NCBI GenBank assembly: GCA_000824805.1
Contig: CCNA01000008.1
Coordinates: 1 to 64,000, forward strand
Source of the DNA: Mesorhizobium sp. SOD10
GTDB lineage: Bacteria; Pseudomonadota; Alphaproteobacteria; Rhizobiales; Rhizobiaceae
DNA length: 64,000 nucleotides
Direction: 5' to 3'
Shown here: in pieces, positions 37,801-45,512 of the stretch
Layout of the letters: every line of letters begins with the position of its first letter
Position numbering within the stretch: position 1 is the first letter of the stretch
Notes under the pieces: generated by a model
What the model saw: only the letters and a program-made list of their open reading frames with translations
Told to the model about the DNA's origin: nothing
Databases searched by the model: none
Made by a program: the position numbers and the translations under genes

Positions 37801-38063
37801 TCCTCGGCGTGCTGCCGCTGATGTTCGCGACGGGCGCGGGTGCTGCCAGCCGGCAGTCAATCGGCACCACCGTCTTCGGCGGCATGGTGGCGGCGACCAT
37901 CCTGTCGCTGGTCTTCGTGCCCGTCTTCTACGCGGTGATCGAGCAGCTGCGCGAACGCGGCGAAAAGGAACAAGCCAAGGGACACCACGGTGCCCCTCAG
38001 CCGAAAGAAATCGAACCGACCGCCGAGCCGGCGCTTCAGCCGCTCGCTCAAGCGGCCGAATAG
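34866..38063 (+). CDS. RND multidrug efflux permease (HAE1, AcrB-like)
   Basis: Proton-driven inner-membrane pump of 1065 residues, full length for the family. The N-terminus [20 protein letters not shown] is diagnostic. Transmembrane helix 4 carries the proton-relay pair in [14 protein letters not shown], and twelve helices flank two large periplasmic loops. The second half has the repeated [34 protein letters not shown] signature. It precedes the adaptor gene, the reverse of the usual adaptor-pump order. No outer-membrane channel gene is nearby, so a TolC elsewhere must serve. Confidence 0.95.
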   Translation: [1065 protein letters not shown]

Positions 38064-38077
38064 GATTGGAGATCAAA

Positions 38078-39232
38078 ATGCGTAGATGGAAAATCGCTTT
38101 AGGGACGGCCGTTGCGCTCGGCGCAATCTCGGTGGCCAGTGTGCATCTGCTCGACATGGGCAATTTCGGCCTCCACAGCAGCACGGCGGGCGCAGCACCC
38201 GCGCCGGCGGCCTTCGTCATGCCGGTGCCGGTGGTGAATGTCGTGAAGAAGACGCTGCCGATCTATCTCGACTACGCCGCGCGGGTGGAGTCGATCCGCA
38301 GCATCACGCTGCAGGCGCGCGTGCCGGGCTACCTGCAGGAACAGACCGCTGCCGACGGCAGCGACGTCAAGCAGGGCGACCTGCTCTACCGCATCGCGCC
38401 CGACGACTATCAGGCCGCGCTCGACCAGGCGAAGGCGCAGGTGCAGCGCGATACCGCGACGCTCGAATATGCGAAGTCCAATCTCGGCCGCGGCACCGAT
38501 CTTGCCAAGGCCGGCTATCTCGACAAGGACAGCTTCGACCAGCGCACCAGCAATCTGCGCACGGCCCAGGCCGCCCTTGCCGTCGACCAGGCGGCGGTAC
38601 GGACGGCTGAGCTCAACCTCAGCTATGCCGAGATCAAGGCGCCGTTCTCGGGACGCATCGGCCGCAACCAGGCCTCGGTCGGCACGCTGGTCAGCGTCGC
38701 GGGCACGGTGCTCAACACGCTGGTGCAGCTCGATCCGATCTATGTGACGTTCAATCCGAGCGAGACCGATCTCGTGCAGATCGAGCAGGCGAAGGCCAAC
38801 GGTCCGATCGCCGTCGACGTGCTCCTGCCCGGCGAGACCCAGCCCAGCCAGAAGGGCGAGCTGACCTTCATCGACAACACGATCGACCACTCGACCGGCA
38901 CCATCACGGCGCGCGCGACGATCGGCAACGCCAAGTTCACGCTGCTGCCCGGACAATATGTGCGGGTGCGGCTGCATGTGAAGGAACAGCCCAACACGCT
39001 GATGGTGCCGCAGGTGGCGCTGGGTTCCAGCCAGCTCGGCAAGTACCTCTATGTCATCGGCAAGGGCAACACCGTCGACCAGAAGCTGGTGTCGCTCGGG
39101 CCCACCGACGGCGACCTGGTTTCCGTGACCTCCGGCATCTCGGAGAACGACCAGGTGATCACGGGCAATCTGCAGAAGATCGGACCGGGAATGCCGGTTT
39201 CTCCCTTGCCGCAACCGAAACCGGCCAGCTGA
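38078..39232 (+). CDS. RND efflux periplasmic adaptor (membrane fusion protein)
   Basis: HlyD/AcrA-type adaptor of 384 residues linking the pump to an outer-membrane channel. It has an N-terminal membrane anchor or signal (KIALGTAVALGAISVASVHLL), a lipoyl-like half (ARVPGYLQEQTAADGSDVKQGDLLYRI), an alpha-hairpin of about 80 residues, the second lipoyl half with APFSGRIGRNQASVGTLVS, and beta-barrel and membrane-proximal domains. There is no lipobox Cys. The ATG at 38078 follows TTGGAG. Confidence 0.93.
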   Translation: MRRWKIALGTAVALGAISVASVHLLDMGNFGLHSSTAGAAPAPAAFVMPVPVVNVVKKTLPIYLDYAARVESIRSITLQARVPGYLQEQTAADGSDVKQGDLLYRIAPDDYQAALDQAKAQVQRDTATLEYAKSNLGRGTDLAKAGYLDKDSFDQRTSNLRTAQAALAVDQAAVRTAELNLSYAEIKAPFSGRIGRNQASVGTLVSVAGTVLNTLVQLDPIYVTFNPSETDLVQIEQAKANGPIAVDVLLPGETQPSQKGELTFIDNTIDHSTGTITARATIGNAKFTLLPGQYVRVRLHVKEQPNTLMVPQVALGSSQLGKYLYVIGKGNTVDQKLVSLGPTDGDLVSVTSGISENDQVITGNLQKIGPGMPVSPLPQPKPAS

Positions 39233-39256
39233 TAACCCCCATCAGTTTCCGGTCCG

Positions 39257-39297
39257 ACGGCGCCCTCGACACCCACGTCGAGGGCGCCGTTTTCTTT
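39257..39297 (+). terminator. Rho-independent terminator of the RND operon
   Basis: Perfect 14-pair stem ACGGCGCCCTCGAC (39257-39270) and GTCGAGGGCGCCGT (39277-39290), with a six-base loop, followed by TTTCTTT. It lies 25 bases after the adaptor stop. Confidence 0.9.
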
Positions 39298-39339
39298 GGG
39301 CGCCTCCAACCCGGAAAAATCGGTAATTACCCTCTTGTT

Positions 39340-39355
39340 AGATTGTCGACAATCT
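39340..39355. promoter_or_regulatory. Predicted GntR operator
   Basis: Perfect 16-base palindrome AGATTGTCGACAATCT, 34 bases upstream of the GntR gene at 39390. The core TTGTCGACAA fits FadR-subfamily operators, so the regulator probably represses itself and the enzyme gene behind it. Confidence 0.65.
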
Positions 39356-39389
39356 GCTTGTCTGCGGAAATTCCATCGGGAGTCGAGGC

Positions 39390-40079
39390 ATGGCAAAGCT
39401 GGATTTCGGTCCGATCGCGGATACGACGCGCAGGGCGGAGATCGTCGCCCTGCTCAGGCGCGCCATCCTGGCCGGACAACTGGAGCCGGGGCAGAAGCTC
39501 AATGAGCTCAGGATCTCCGAGCAGATGCGGGTCAGCCGCGCGCCATTGCGCGAGGCGATGCGCGAGCTGGTCCAGGAAGGCATCCTGACCAGCATTCCCT
39601 ATGCCGGTACCTTTGTCATCGACGTCACAGCCAAGGACATCATCGACGCCTATTCGCTGAACAAAGTGCTCGATGAATTCGCGATCGAGCTCACCTGGCC
39701 GCAGCGCGACCAGCGCTTCTTCGACGAGCTGGACCGCCGCCACGAGGCGGTGAAACAGGCGACGCGGGCGAAGGACACCACGCGCCAGATCGAGACGGCG
39801 CTGCAGCTGCATGGGCTCATCTACGAATGGGCCGACAATTCGGTGCTGCTGGAGACTTGGCAGCGGCTGACCAGCCGGCTGCAGATGTATTTCGCTCTGC
39901 ATCAGCGGGCGCGCAACGAGCCGGTGCCGGCCGAGGACGTGCACGAGACCTATGTGGCGCTGCTCAAAGGTGCCGACATGCGCGCCGCCCAGCGCCATGC
40001 TCGCGAGCATATCGACGTCGATTTCGAAGAGCTTCTTGCCTATGCGCGCGGCCTCGAAAAGCGCGCATCGAAGAACTGA
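39390..40079 (+). CDS. GntR-family regulator, FCD domain
   Basis: A 229-residue FadR-subfamily regulator: winged helix ELRISEQMRVSRAPLREAMRELVQEGIL (residues 38-66) and an FCD effector domain with HGLIYEWADNSVL, then HETYVALLKGAD and HAREHIDVDFEELLAYARG. It is followed after 23 bases by an enolase-superfamily enzyme gene, which it probably regulates in response to the substrate of that pathway. Confidence 0.92.
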   Translation: MAKLDFGPIADTTRRAEIVALLRRAILAGQLEPGQKLNELRISEQMRVSRAPLREAMRELVQEGILTSIPYAGTFVIDVTAKDIIDAYSLNKVLDEFAIELTWPQRDQRFFDELDRRHEAVKQATRAKDTTRQIETALQLHGLIYEWADNSVLLETWQRLTSRLQMYFALHQRARNEPVPAEDVHETYVALLKGADMRAAQRHAREHIDVDFEELLAYARGLEKRASKN

Positions 40080-40102
40080 CAGCCCGGACAGCGGACCCAA
40101 AC

Positions 40103-41206
40103 GTGAAGATCAAGAGCATAAAAGCCTATCATGTCGTGCAGCCCTTCGTGGACGGGCCCTACCGCATGTCCAAGGGACGCGTCGCGGACTGTTTCGACGC
40201 GGTGATCGTCGCCATCACGTCCGACAGCGGCGTGACCGGCTGGGGCGAGATGGCGCCGCTGGGCAATTTCTACTCGGCCGCGTTCCCGGCGGGAACGCGC
40301 GCGGGCGTGCCGGAAATCGCGCCGCATCTCATCGGCCAGGATCCGCGCGGGTTTGCCGGCATCGGCCGGCTGATGGACACGGTGTTCAAGGGCCATCCTT
40401 ATATCAAGTCCGCGCTCGATATGGCCTGCTGGGACCTAGCGGCACGAGCGGCCGACGTGCCGCTGGTGACCATGCTTGGCGGCCGCGAGAGCGACATGGC
40501 GGAGACCTACCGGGTCGTCACGCATGGCACGCTCGATCAGATGGCGGCTTTGGCCAAGCGGATCATTGCCGAAGGCTGCCGTCGCTTGCAGGTCAAGGTC
40601 GGCGGCAATGTGCATGACGACATCGAGCGGGTGACGATGGTGGCCGCCGCCGTGCCGAAGGGCACGGTGATCTTCTGCGACGCCAATGCCGGCTGGACAC
40701 CCTATCAGGCGCGCCAGTTCGCCGACGCCACACGCGGCATCGACTACACATTCGAGCAGCCCTGCACGACGATTGAGGAGAACATGTCGGTGCGCCGCAT
40801 GCTCGACAAGCCGATGGTGCTGGACGAATCCGTCACCTCGCTCGGCGAGATGCTGGAGATCCACCGCCGGGGTGCCGCCGACGGGCTGACGCTGAAGATC
40901 TCGCGGCTGGGCGGCGTGACGCAGACGCGGCTGATCCGCGATGTCGCCGTCGATCTCGGCTTCATGATCACAGTCGAGGACACCGGCGGCGCCGAGATCG
41001 ACACGTCAGCCATGGCGCATCTGTCGCTGTCGACGCCGGCGGAACGCCGGCTGCACGCCATCGCCTTCCATGAATGGGTGACGGTGCGCACGGCCAGGAA
41101 TGCACCGCCTGTGACGGGCAGCCATATGGGCATCCCCGACGGCCCCGGCCTCGGCATCGACGTCGACCCCGGCCTGCTCGGCGAACCCTTCTTCGAAATC
41201 GGCTGA
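40103..41206 (+). CDS. Mandelate racemase/muconate lactonizing enzyme family (enolase superfamily)
   Basis: A 367-residue member of the enolase superfamily: N-terminal capping domain (KIKSIKAYHVVQPFVDGPYRMSKGRVADCFDAVIVAITSDSG), then a TIM barrel with LQVKVGGN (active-site Lys region), the Asp/Glu metal ligands in FCDANAGWTPYQ, TFEQPC and VLDESVT, and the second Lys in GLTLKISRLGGVTQTRLI. The pattern is close to cis-3-hydroxyproline dehydratase or hydroxyproline-betaine epimerase types. This is a guess from motifs. The start is GTG at 40103. The longer frame upstream overlaps the GntR gene. Confidence 0.82.
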   Translation: MKIKSIKAYHVVQPFVDGPYRMSKGRVADCFDAVIVAITSDSGVTGWGEMAPLGNFYSAAFPAGTRAGVPEIAPHLIGQDPRGFAGIGRLMDTVFKGHPYIKSALDMACWDLAARAADVPLVTMLGGRESDMAETYRVVTHGTLDQMAALAKRIIAEGCRRLQVKVGGNVHDDIERVTMVAAAVPKGTVIFCDANAGWTPYQARQFADATRGIDYTFEQPCTTIEENMSVRRMLDKPMVLDESVTSLGEMLEIHRRGAADGLTLKISRLGGVTQTRLIRDVAVDLGFMITVEDTGGAEIDTSAMAHLSLSTPAERRLHAIAFHEWVTVRTARNAPPVTGSHMGIPDGPGLGIDVDPGLLGEPFFEIG

Positions 41207-41207
41207 C

Positions 41208-41443
41208 ATGAAGATCAGGCGCGTCAAGGCAACCCCGATCAACTACAGGCTGGAAGCGCCGTATTTGTGGGTATTCGGCGAGCTCGACGGCTTCTCGCGG
41301 ACCGTCGTCGAGGTCGAGACCGAGGACGGGCTTGTCGGCATCGGCGAAGCGCCAACGCCGGGCGCGGCCGCCATCATGGCCCCTGCAACAAATATCACGA
41401 CCCGGAAAAGCGCGGGACCTACCGCAGGCTGCCGCTGAATTAG
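41208..41443 (+). pseudogene. Internally deleted enolase-superfamily gene
   Basis: The first 56 or so codons (MKIRRVKATPINYRLEAPYL and on to GLVGIGEAPTP) are a clear N-terminus of a second mandelate-racemase-type enzyme. The frame then runs into unrelated residues. From 41381 another frame reads PCNKYHDPEKRGTYRRLPLN then stops at 41443, which looks like the C-terminus of such an enzyme. Roughly 300 middle residues appear to be missing. ATG begins one base after the stop of the intact paralogue. Confidence 0.7.
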
Positions 41444-41676
41444 GAGGATGTCGAAAAGCTAGCAGGACTTATGGAGAAAAAGGCGGCCACTGGTCGCATG
41501 ACCGACAGACAATTCATCAAGAAAATCTGACTTTTCCGTCCCAACGAACGGATGGACCGGTCGGAAGCGCATGCTACTGTACATCGACCGATATTGATGG
41601 GTTCCGGGAACAGGAGAACGCCACGGAACTCGCAATGCACTCGCCAACCACAACAACTGGGGAAAGGCTTAGAGCC

Positions 41677-43338
41677 ATGAGCAAGAACTACCGCATTCTC
41701 GATCTGCTGCGGCGCGGCCGCACGCCACTCGAAAACCACCTGATCGACGGTCTGATCGATGGCCGCATCAGCCGTCGCGAATTCGTGCGCCATGGCAGCC
41801 TGCTCGGCCTGTCGCTGCCGCTGCTCGGCCGCATCGGCATGGCGGCCGGCTTCGGCGCGGCACCCTCGCTCGCGCGCGCCGGCGCGCCCGGCGCCACAAT
41901 CCGCGTCGGCAGCAGCGTGCCGGCCGCGGCGATCGACCCCGTCACCATCGCCGACGCCGGCGGCCTTCTGGTCATGCAGCAGGTGGCCGAGTTCCTCTGC
42001 ATCGACGGTCCGGATCTGGTGCTGAAGCCGGCGCTGGCCGAGAGCTGGTCGCCGAACACCGACGGCACGGTGTGGACCTTCAAGCTCCGCAAGGGCGTGA
42101 AATTCCACTCGGGCGGCGAGATGAAGGCCGACGACGTGGTGGCGAGCATCGACCGGCTCGCCGATCCGGCCAACTCGTCCAACGCGCTGTCGGTGTTCAG
42201 CGGCATCCTGCAGAAGGGCGCGACCAAGAAGGTGGACGACTACACCGTCGAGTTCCACCTCGACGCGCCGAACGGCAACTTCCCCTACATGGTCTCGTCC
42301 GACAATTACAACGCCGTGATCATCCCGGCGAGCTACAAGGGCGGCTACGAACAGAGCTTCGACGGCACCGGACCGTTCAAGATCGAGAAGTACACGCCCA
42401 AGGTCGGCGCCTCCTTCGTGCGCAATGACGATTACTGGGGCGAGAAGGCCCTGCCGGATCGCACGGAATTCACCTTCTTCACCGACATCCAGCCGCAGAT
42501 CCTGGCGCTGCAGGGTGGCCAGATCGACATCATCAACCAGATGCCGGTGCTGGCGGGCGTCGCCGTCCTCAACGACCCGAATGTCGAGGTCATCAGCCTG
42601 AAGTCGTCGGCGCATCAGCAGCTGCATATGCACTGCGACGAGGGCCCGACGAAGGACGCCCGCGTGCGCCGCGCCATCGCGCTCTGCCTCGACCGCGAGA
42701 AACTCGCCGCCGGCCTGATGAAGGGACGCGCGGTGCTTGGCAATGACAGCCCGTTCGCCGCCGTCTACCCCTCGACCGACACCAGCGTGCCGCAGCGCAA
42801 GCAGGATATCGCGCAAGCCAAGCAGCTGATGGAAGCGGCCGGCGCCGGCAAGGGCTTCAAGATGACGCTCACCACCGAGCGTTATCTGGAAATCCCGGAA
42901 TACGCGCAGCTCATCCAGAACTGGGTCAAGGAAATCGGCATCGAGCTCGAGCTCAACATCCTCGACCAGAGCGCCTATTACGGCGATGCGGTGTTCGGCA
43001 AGTCGAACTGGCTGGATTCGGCGATGGGCATCACCGACTACGGCCATCGCGGCGTGCCCAACGTCTATCTCGCCGCGCCCTTGAAGAGCGACGGCACCTG
43101 GAATGCCGCCCACTTCAAGAACAAGGACTATGACCAGATGGCGGCGAGCTATATCGCGGCCCTCGACCTCGAGGCGCAGAAGGCCACCGCCGGCAAGATC
43201 CAGAAGCTGCTGCTCGAGGAAACGCCGGTGATCTTCGGCTATTTCTACGACTATCTGACGGCAACGGCGAAGGGCGTGACGGGCGTGCAGCCCACGGCCA
43301 TGTCACAGCTGTTCCTCGAGAAGGCGTCGAAAGGCTGA
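41677..43338 (+). CDS. ABC importer solute-binding protein, family 5 (DppA/OppA), Tat-exported
   Basis: Periplasmic binding protein of 553 residues for peptides or related solutes. The N-terminus has a twin-arginine motif (SRREFVRHG) followed by a hydrophobic stretch (SLLGLSLPLLGRIGMAAGFG), so it is probably Tat-exported rather than Sec-exported. The mature part has the family 5 pattern PALAESWSPNTDGTVWTFKLRKGVKFHSGGEMKADDV. The ATG at 41677 follows GGAAAGG. An alternative ATG at 41635 exists. It feeds the permeases and ATPase downstream. Confidence 0.9.
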   Translation: MSKNYRILDLLRRGRTPLENHLIDGLIDGRISRREFVRHGSLLGLSLPLLGRIGMAAGFGAAPSLARAGAPGATIRVGSSVPAAAIDPVTIADAGGLLVMQQVAEFLCIDGPDLVLKPALAESWSPNTDGTVWTFKLRKGVKFHSGGEMKADDVVASIDRLADPANSSNALSVFSGILQKGATKKVDDYTVEFHLDAPNGNFPYMVSSDNYNAVIIPASYKGGYEQSFDGTGPFKIEKYTPKVGASFVRNDDYWGEKALPDRTEFTFFTDIQPQILALQGGQIDIINQMPVLAGVAVLNDPNVEVISLKSSAHQQLHMHCDEGPTKDARVRRAIALCLDREKLAAGLMKGRAVLGNDSPFAAVYPSTDTSVPQRKQDIAQAKQLMEAAGAGKGFKMTLTTERYLEIPEYAQLIQNWVKEIGIELELNILDQSAYYGDAVFGKSNWLDSAMGITDYGHRGVPNVYLAAPLKSDGTWNAAHFKNKDYDQMAASYIAALDLEAQKATAGKIQKLLLEETPVIFGYFYDYLTATAKGVTGVQPTAMSQLFLEKASKG

Positions 43339-43449
43339 GGATGAGGCAAGCATAGACCCCGCATCGCCAGCCTCGAAAGGGGCTGGCGCTTGCCGGCGGG
43401 ACCGGGAGAGGACGCCATGTGCGCCCTGCCCGCGATCGTTGCAACGGGA

Positions 43450-43668
43450 ATGCGTCGCATGGGAACCGCAACCCTGCTCACCACCATGCATTGGGGTACG
43501 CACCAGATCCGCGCCGAGAACGGCCGGCTCGTCGGCGGCGCGCCGTGGACCGGCGATCCCGACACGTCGCCGATGGGCCCTCTTGCGCCCGTGACAGCTT
43601 TCGATCCGCCTGCCACTATTGATTTGTCCGACGCGTCCCGTCTGCCGGGACGCAAGGATCTTTCATAA
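43450..43668 (+). pseudogene. Truncated N-terminus of a BisC-type molybdopterin oxidoreductase
   Basis: The 72-residue frame contains LLTTMHWGTHQIRAENGRLV then GDPDTSPMG. This matches the first about 40 residues of biotin sulfoxide/TMAO reductase-type proteins (pattern TxHWGxYxVxVxDGR then DPDPSPIG). The following residues do not continue the family, and the enzyme body of about 700 residues is absent. It lies between the binding-protein and permease genes, so it is probably a remnant of an inserted or rearranged gene. Confidence 0.55.
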
Positions 43669-43680
43669 GGAGACGATGCC

Positions 43681-44634
43681 ATTCTAGCTTTCCTCGTCCG
43701 GCGCCTGGCACTGTCGCTCGTCACGCTGTTCTTGCTGAGCGTCATGGTATTCCTCGGCGGCCAGGTGCTGCCGGGCAATGTCGGGCGGGCCATATTGGGG
43801 CCGTTCGCCGACCAGCGCGCGGTTGATGCGCTCAACCATTCGCTGGGCGTCGATCGGCCGCTGCTTGTCCAATACGGAAGCTGGATCTGGAATTTCCTCC
43901 ATGGCGACATGGGCACGTCCTATGTCTTTCGCGCGCCGGTGGCGCCGTTCGTCATCGATGCCTTGGGCAACTCGATGAAGCTCGCTCTGGTCGCCTTCGT
44001 GCTGGTGGTGCCGATCGGCATCCTCGGCGGGGTGATCGCCGCGCTCAATTTCAACCGGCCGCTCGACCGCATCATCAGCCTTGGTGGTCTGTCGGTAACT
44101 GTGCTGCCAGAGTTCGTCACCGGCATCATCCTGATCCTAATCTTCGGGGTGTGGCTGCGCTGGCTGCCGATCGCGGCCGCCTGGCCGAAGGGCGCCGGCT
44201 TCTTCACCCAGCTCTACTACTTGACCCTGCCTTCGCTGCCACTGTTCCTGGTGCTGTTCGGCTATATCGCGCGCATGGCGCGCTCCGGCATGATCGAGGC
44301 ACTCGATTCCGACTATACGCGCACTGCGGTGCTCAAAGGCCTGCCGTGGCGCATGGTGATCTGGCGCCATGTGCTGCGCAACGCGCTGTTGCCGACCATC
44401 ACCGTCATCGCGACCCAGACCGGCTATCTGATCGGCGGCCTGGTCGTCATCGAGACGCTGTTCCGCTACCAGGGCATCGGTTCGCTGATCTTCACCGCCG
44501 CGCGCGGCAAGGACTTCCCGATGCTCGAAGCCGGCATCCTCACCATCGGCATCGTCTATGCGGTGGCGACGTTGATCGCCGACTTCCTCTATTCCGTGCT
44601 CAATCCACGCATCCGGCTGGGAGCAGAGCAATGA
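43681..44634 (+). CDS. ABC importer permease, DppB-type, probable ATT start
   Basis: Membrane subunit of 317 residues with six helices and the EAA-like loop MIEALDSDYTRTAVLKGLPWRMVIWRHVLRNAL. The full first helix (LAFLVRRLALSLVTLFLLS) is encoded only if translation starts at ATT at 43681, eight bases after AAGGAG. A stop codon lies in frame at 43666-43668, and the first ATG/GTG/TTG in frame is a TTG at 43732 inside that helix. An ATG at 43676 is out of frame and ends after three codons. Expression is therefore uncertain. Confidence 0.82.
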   Translation: MLAFLVRRLALSLVTLFLLSVMVFLGGQVLPGNVGRAILGPFADQRAVDALNHSLGVDRPLLVQYGSWIWNFLHGDMGTSYVFRAPVAPFVIDALGNSMKLALVAFVLVVPIGILGGVIAALNFNRPLDRIISLGGLSVTVLPEFVTGIILILIFGVWLRWLPIAAAWPKGAGFFTQLYYLTLPSLPLFLVLFGYIARMARSGMIEALDSDYTRTAVLKGLPWRMVIWRHVLRNALLPTITVIATQTGYLIGGLVVIETLFRYQGIGSLIFTAARGKDFPMLEAGILTIGIVYAVATLIADFLYSVLNPRIRLGAEQ

Positions 44635-45512
44635 GCGCCACCGACACCCCCGTCAGCCTGCCGACGCCCGACACCGCACAGCGCAGCCCCTGGGGCGAGG
44701 TGCTGCATTCTCTCTCCAGGTCCGGCACGTTCCTGACCGGGCTCGCCATCGTCGTCTTCTGGATCGTGTGCGCGCTGTTCGGCCAGCACTTCGTCCCCTA
44801 CGATCCGCTGGCAAGCGACATCATCAACGCGCTGACGCCGCCGGCGGCAGATCATTGGTTCGGCACCGACCAGCTCGGCCGCGACGTCTTCTCGCGCGTC
44901 ATCGTCGGCTCGCGCGATATCCTGACCGTGGCGCCGCTGGCCACCATCCTTGCCACCATCGCCGGCACGGCGCTTGGTCTCGTCATCGGCTATTTCCGCG
45001 GCATCGTCGACGACATCGTCAGCCGCGTGCTCGAAGCCTTCATGGCGATCCCGGTGGTGATCATCGCGCTGCTCGCCATCGTCGCGCTCGGCACGTCCAA
45101 GATCACCGTCATCGTCGTCATCGGCCTGAGCTTCGCGCCGATCATCGCCCGCACGGTGCGCTCGGCGGTGCTGGCCGAACGCGAGCTCGACTACGTCGCG
45201 GCGGCAAAGCTGCGCCACGAAGGCGCGCTGCACACGATGTTCGTCGAGATCCTGCCCAACGTCATCCCGCCGATCCTGGTCGAGACGACGGTGCGGTTGG
45301 GCTACGCCATCTTCGCGGTGGCCACGCTCTCCTTCATGGGCTTCGGCATCCAGCCGCCCTCGCCCGACTGGGGCCTGTCGATCTCCTCCAATTACGGCAT
45401 GATCGGCGGCGGCTTCTGGTGGACGGTGCTGTTCGATGCGCTGGCTATCGCCTCGCTGGTGATCGGCGTGAACCTGGTTGCCGACGGCGTGCATGGAGCG
45501 TTCAATGACTGA
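44631..45512 (+). CDS. ABC importer permease, DppC-type
   Basis: Membrane subunit of 293 residues: cytoplasmic N-terminus, the family N-domain (PLASDIINALTPPAADHWFGTDQLGRDVFSRVIVGSR) and the EAA loop (ELDYVAAAKLRHEGALHTMFVEILPNVIPP). Its ATG overlaps the DppB-type stop by four bases (ATGA). Its own 3' end overlaps the ATPase start by eight. Confidence 0.93.
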   Translation: MSATDTPVSLPTPDTAQRSPWGEVLHSLSRSGTFLTGLAIVVFWIVCALFGQHFVPYDPLASDIINALTPPAADHWFGTDQLGRDVFSRVIVGSRDILTVAPLATILATIAGTALGLVIGYFRGIVDDIVSRVLEAFMAIPVVIIALLAIVALGTSKITVIVVIGLSFAPIIARTVRSAVLAERELDYVAAAKLRHEGALHTMFVEILPNVIPPILVETTVRLGYAIFAVATLSFMGFGIQPPSPDWGLSISSNYGMIGGGFWWTVLFDALAIASLVIGVNLVADGVHGAFND

